DNA of 64,000 nt from NCBI GenBank assembly GCA_005406025.1, contig BGZK01001242.1, positions 1 to 64,000 on the forward strand, read 5' to 3'. This document shows positions 61,330 to 64,000 of this stretch, in pieces. The translations under genes and the position numbers were made by a program. The stretch comes from Eumeta japonica. Lineage: Eukaryota > Arthropoda > Insecta > Lepidoptera > Psychidae. Under the pieces are notes generated by a model that saw nothing but the letters and a program-made list of their open reading frames with translations, made no database searches and was not told where the DNA came from. Every line of letters begins with the position of its first letter. Positions within the stretch are counted from its first letter, which is position 1.

Positions 61330-63940
61330 CATTATCTCAAAGGAATTATCCAAGCGTTAAATACGCTGTTCCATTGTATATTACATTCGAATTTGTTTTT
61401 TAATTAATTGTGTATAAGTCTTATGTTCATCAAAATATGTTACTGTTTTGTCATTTTATTATATAAATAATAAGAGAGTTTTGTGTTACTAAACTCTGAT
61501 GCACCTTAGAAATGATCAAATTCTTTTAAATATATTTTTACCCATATTACAAAACTAAAGGTTCACATTAATTTTAATGTCATGTGACTACTACATTAAG
61601 CTTTATTATGCATATGATTCTTTTGGTACATTCAGCCAAAAAAAATAATCATTAAAATAAATTTAAACCACTCCAATGATGTCTCGTTTTAGAACAGCAT
61701 GTGCCAATTGTAAACAAAATAGCATTTATTGTCTTCCAGTAACAAAATTATCATTACTTGTTCTCTTTGCATTTAAAAAAGAATATGTTATGACATTTTG
61801 GTTGAAATAGTGATGATAATTTATTTTCCTTTTTCCAAATAAATGGAGGACCATGTACATTTCTATTTACTTTTTTCGACGTTAAAATAGTAAGCGGACT
61901 GTGCATCTTTCCTTTTTTATACATCCATGTGCGCGAAAGAGAGATGGATGTGGGTATGGGTATATGTAAGGTTGAGCGGCGGGAATTTTGGAAAATCATT
62001 TTTCTAAACTATACAAATCTAACAATTGCTTAACATATTAAAATATGCTAAGCCGTGTACTATTTTTATTACTTATTTATCATTTTTATGGCCGATTTTT
62101 TTTTCATTTCTTTCGTTTCATTCATTCTTTCTCTACATCATTTACTGGATCCCTTTTCTATAGAAAACGTACGCGGCTACAGGACGAGGCGGGAACGAAA
62201 TGAAAAACGACAAATACAAAGTTATATCACTTACACCTTTATTTACATCATAAAATCCAAGAGAATTGCACCCATCAACTAAAAATTGAGCAAAACCCAG
62301 GCGAATCTCCGACCTGCCGGAGCTCGACCGGCAATAAGAAATCCCATTTATCCCGTCAAAATCGTAGCGATTGAAGCTTAGTTTTTTATGGATACGTAAA
62401 AGGCACGAACAATAACTAATGTTTTTCAGCAGTTAGTTAAGGCACTTGCATTTACATTGTCCGTTCGAAGATCGATTTAGTTATATAAAAAAAATCCTAG
62501 CTAATGACATAGTTCAGATATATAATTGTTTATTATAAAAAATTTAATGTTGAAAATTAGTAACTCTAACTGATACGAGAATAAATCAAACAAGAATAAA
62601 ACACATAAAAGAAAAACCCAAATGTTTCCGGAAAATATTTTCTAATCAATTTTAATAAAAGGGAAAACGATATTTTATGAATGGTGATTTTTTTTTCTTA
62701 AAACACCTTTTTCCCTTAGTTATTGACGTACCACAAAATCGATAAATTGCTCATATTTCCCTTACATCTATAATCAAATATGGAAAAAGATATCAAAAGA
62801 TTCGTTGATTTCTTACAATCAAGTACAAAATATTGTGATACTTCCAGCTTTGTGCCGATTCAAAAGCAATGTGTTCGATGCGTGTAACTCTATTCATAAC
62901 ACGCATTCATTTATTAATCATAAGTCCGTCTCCATTCCAACTTTATTATCCAATTTTCAATAATGGATTACTAAGACTTAATCCCAAAATCAAAGAGTTT
63001 TGAATTTACATTTAAACTGTTAAAATTTTTTAAAACAACCAACCCGTTTATTTTTTCATCTTTGCCTCTGATTGTAATTACATGGGTAATGATTTGATAG
63101 TTACTTATCAGGAATTATTTTGACATAAGACACATGATAATTTTGAGAATTCATGAAAAAAATGTATTTTAAAAAACTAAATTAATTAATATTCAACATC
63201 GCTACGCTTTAAACTTTGAGAATACAAAATGCGTAACAAAATGAATCTACTAAAATAATTGGTAGGTCTATTTTTTTCAATGACAAGTGCTCACAGGAGC
63301 CCCTTAATTTAATTAGCGACGACGTCCTACGATAAGGAGCCAATCTGCTAGCTCATTGTTGCATAACAGATTCTTTACATCCAAAATATGCTAGCGTAAA
63401 GAGGGACGGATAAAATAGACTAGTATCTAACATTTAAAATTTACACCATTACATGGGACCATACATTTTTATACATGTTGTATAAAATTTTGAATACGAT
63501 GGCAACCCCTTAGCCCGTATACAAACAAAACTTATAGAAAAAATATATTCATTTATTCGTTTATTTTAAACTACTTTTACGGTTATTTACAAAACAGTCC
63601 ATTTAGTAAGTAGAAATGAGAAGATATTGCAAAAAGGAAATTACAATAAAAATAATTCGTCACATTATTTGGAGAAAATGAAAAACAGAAATCCACGACA
63701 CCGTCTTCAATGTACTGTGCGGCCCCAATTGAATAGTTGACTTGATTAATTTATATATTTAATACAATCGGATTGAATTAACACATACAATTCAGAAAGT
63801 TTGCGACATGTAAAAAATTATTATTTTTAATCTACGAAAAATTAAAATTATTTATAAGGCAGTTTATTGCGTCAACGTGCAACACGGGCGTTGAGAGGGT
63901 TTTGATTGGGTGAAAAAAGCAAAAAAAAAACTTAAAGAAA
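61330..63940. other. Intergenic or intronic, nothing recognised
   Basis: AT-rich, with no coding-like frame and no clear repeat structure. Confidence 0.4.
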
Positions 63941-63943
63941 AAT

Positions 63944-63995
63944 CGCTGCCCCCCTTTTGTACGAGCCATCAAACTCGTGCAAGAGGGGGGCAGCG
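63944..63995. repeat. GC-rich hairpin at the right edge
   Basis: Arms 63944-63965 and 63974-63995 pair at 20 of 22 positions across an 8-nt loop, with runs of six C and six G. This stands out in AT-rich flanks. Confidence 0.7.
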
Positions 63996-64000
63996 GAAAT

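Noticed and set aside
1..64000. CRISPR array, operon or prophage-like system
   Set aside because: No spaced direct repeats, bacterial gene density or ribosome binding sites; the window is eukaryotic.

Overview
This window looks like chromosomal DNA from a moth or butterfly. It is AT-rich and intron-dominated, and it is full of dispersed repeats of a lepidopteran kind: tRNA-headed SINE pieces, the 'tacggaaccctaaaaa' retroposon tail, mariner and hAT relics, many long foldback MITEs, and a BEL/Pao LTR element. Nothing bacterial is present (no operons, Shine-Dalgarno sites or CRISPR).

The main finding is one protein-coding gene on the + strand, spread over 34 kb (21681-55508). Six coding exons can be joined with matching splice phases at 21681-22762, 39840-39951, 43960-44141, 50887-51008, 54273-54428 and 54832-55508. 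They sum to 2331 nt, exactly 776 codons plus a stop. The product has a long basic, disordered N-terminal half with a nuclear-localisation-like cluster, about five to six ankyrin repeats (residues ~358-610), and a basic low-complexity tail. It resembles the atypical (nuclear) I-kappa-B branch of ankyrin proteins and lacks a DSGxxS degron. A Dorsal/kappa-B-type site 272 nt upstream of the ATG and kappa-B-like motifs in intron 3 suggest, but do not prove, regulation by NF-kappa-B.

Region by region. 1-21 kb is intergenic, with MITEs, a hAT relic (11852-12520) and retroposon pieces. 21.1-22.8 kb holds an upstream hairpin, a promoter-like region and coding exon 1. 22.8-39.8 kb is intron 1; it carries an antisense, internally deleted BEL/Pao element with 5-bp target duplications (27539-31659), a degraded DNA transposon with ~175-bp inverted repeats (34575-35929), a mariner relic and SINE-like repeats. 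39.8-54.8 kb holds exons 2-5; their introns contain two related mariner relics (one interrupted by a 203-bp hAT MITE), a hAT zinc-finger relic, a 27-bp minisatellite and a perfect 45-bp inverted repeat. Intron 5 (403 bp) is mostly one foldback element whose arms start four bases after the 5' splice site. 55.5-64 kb is intergenic, with a MITE, a SINE, and a compact ETS/CRE/NRF-1 promoter-like cluster at 60138-60192 that may drive a gene running off the right edge.

All functional statements rest on reading the sequence and on family knowledge; no database search was run.
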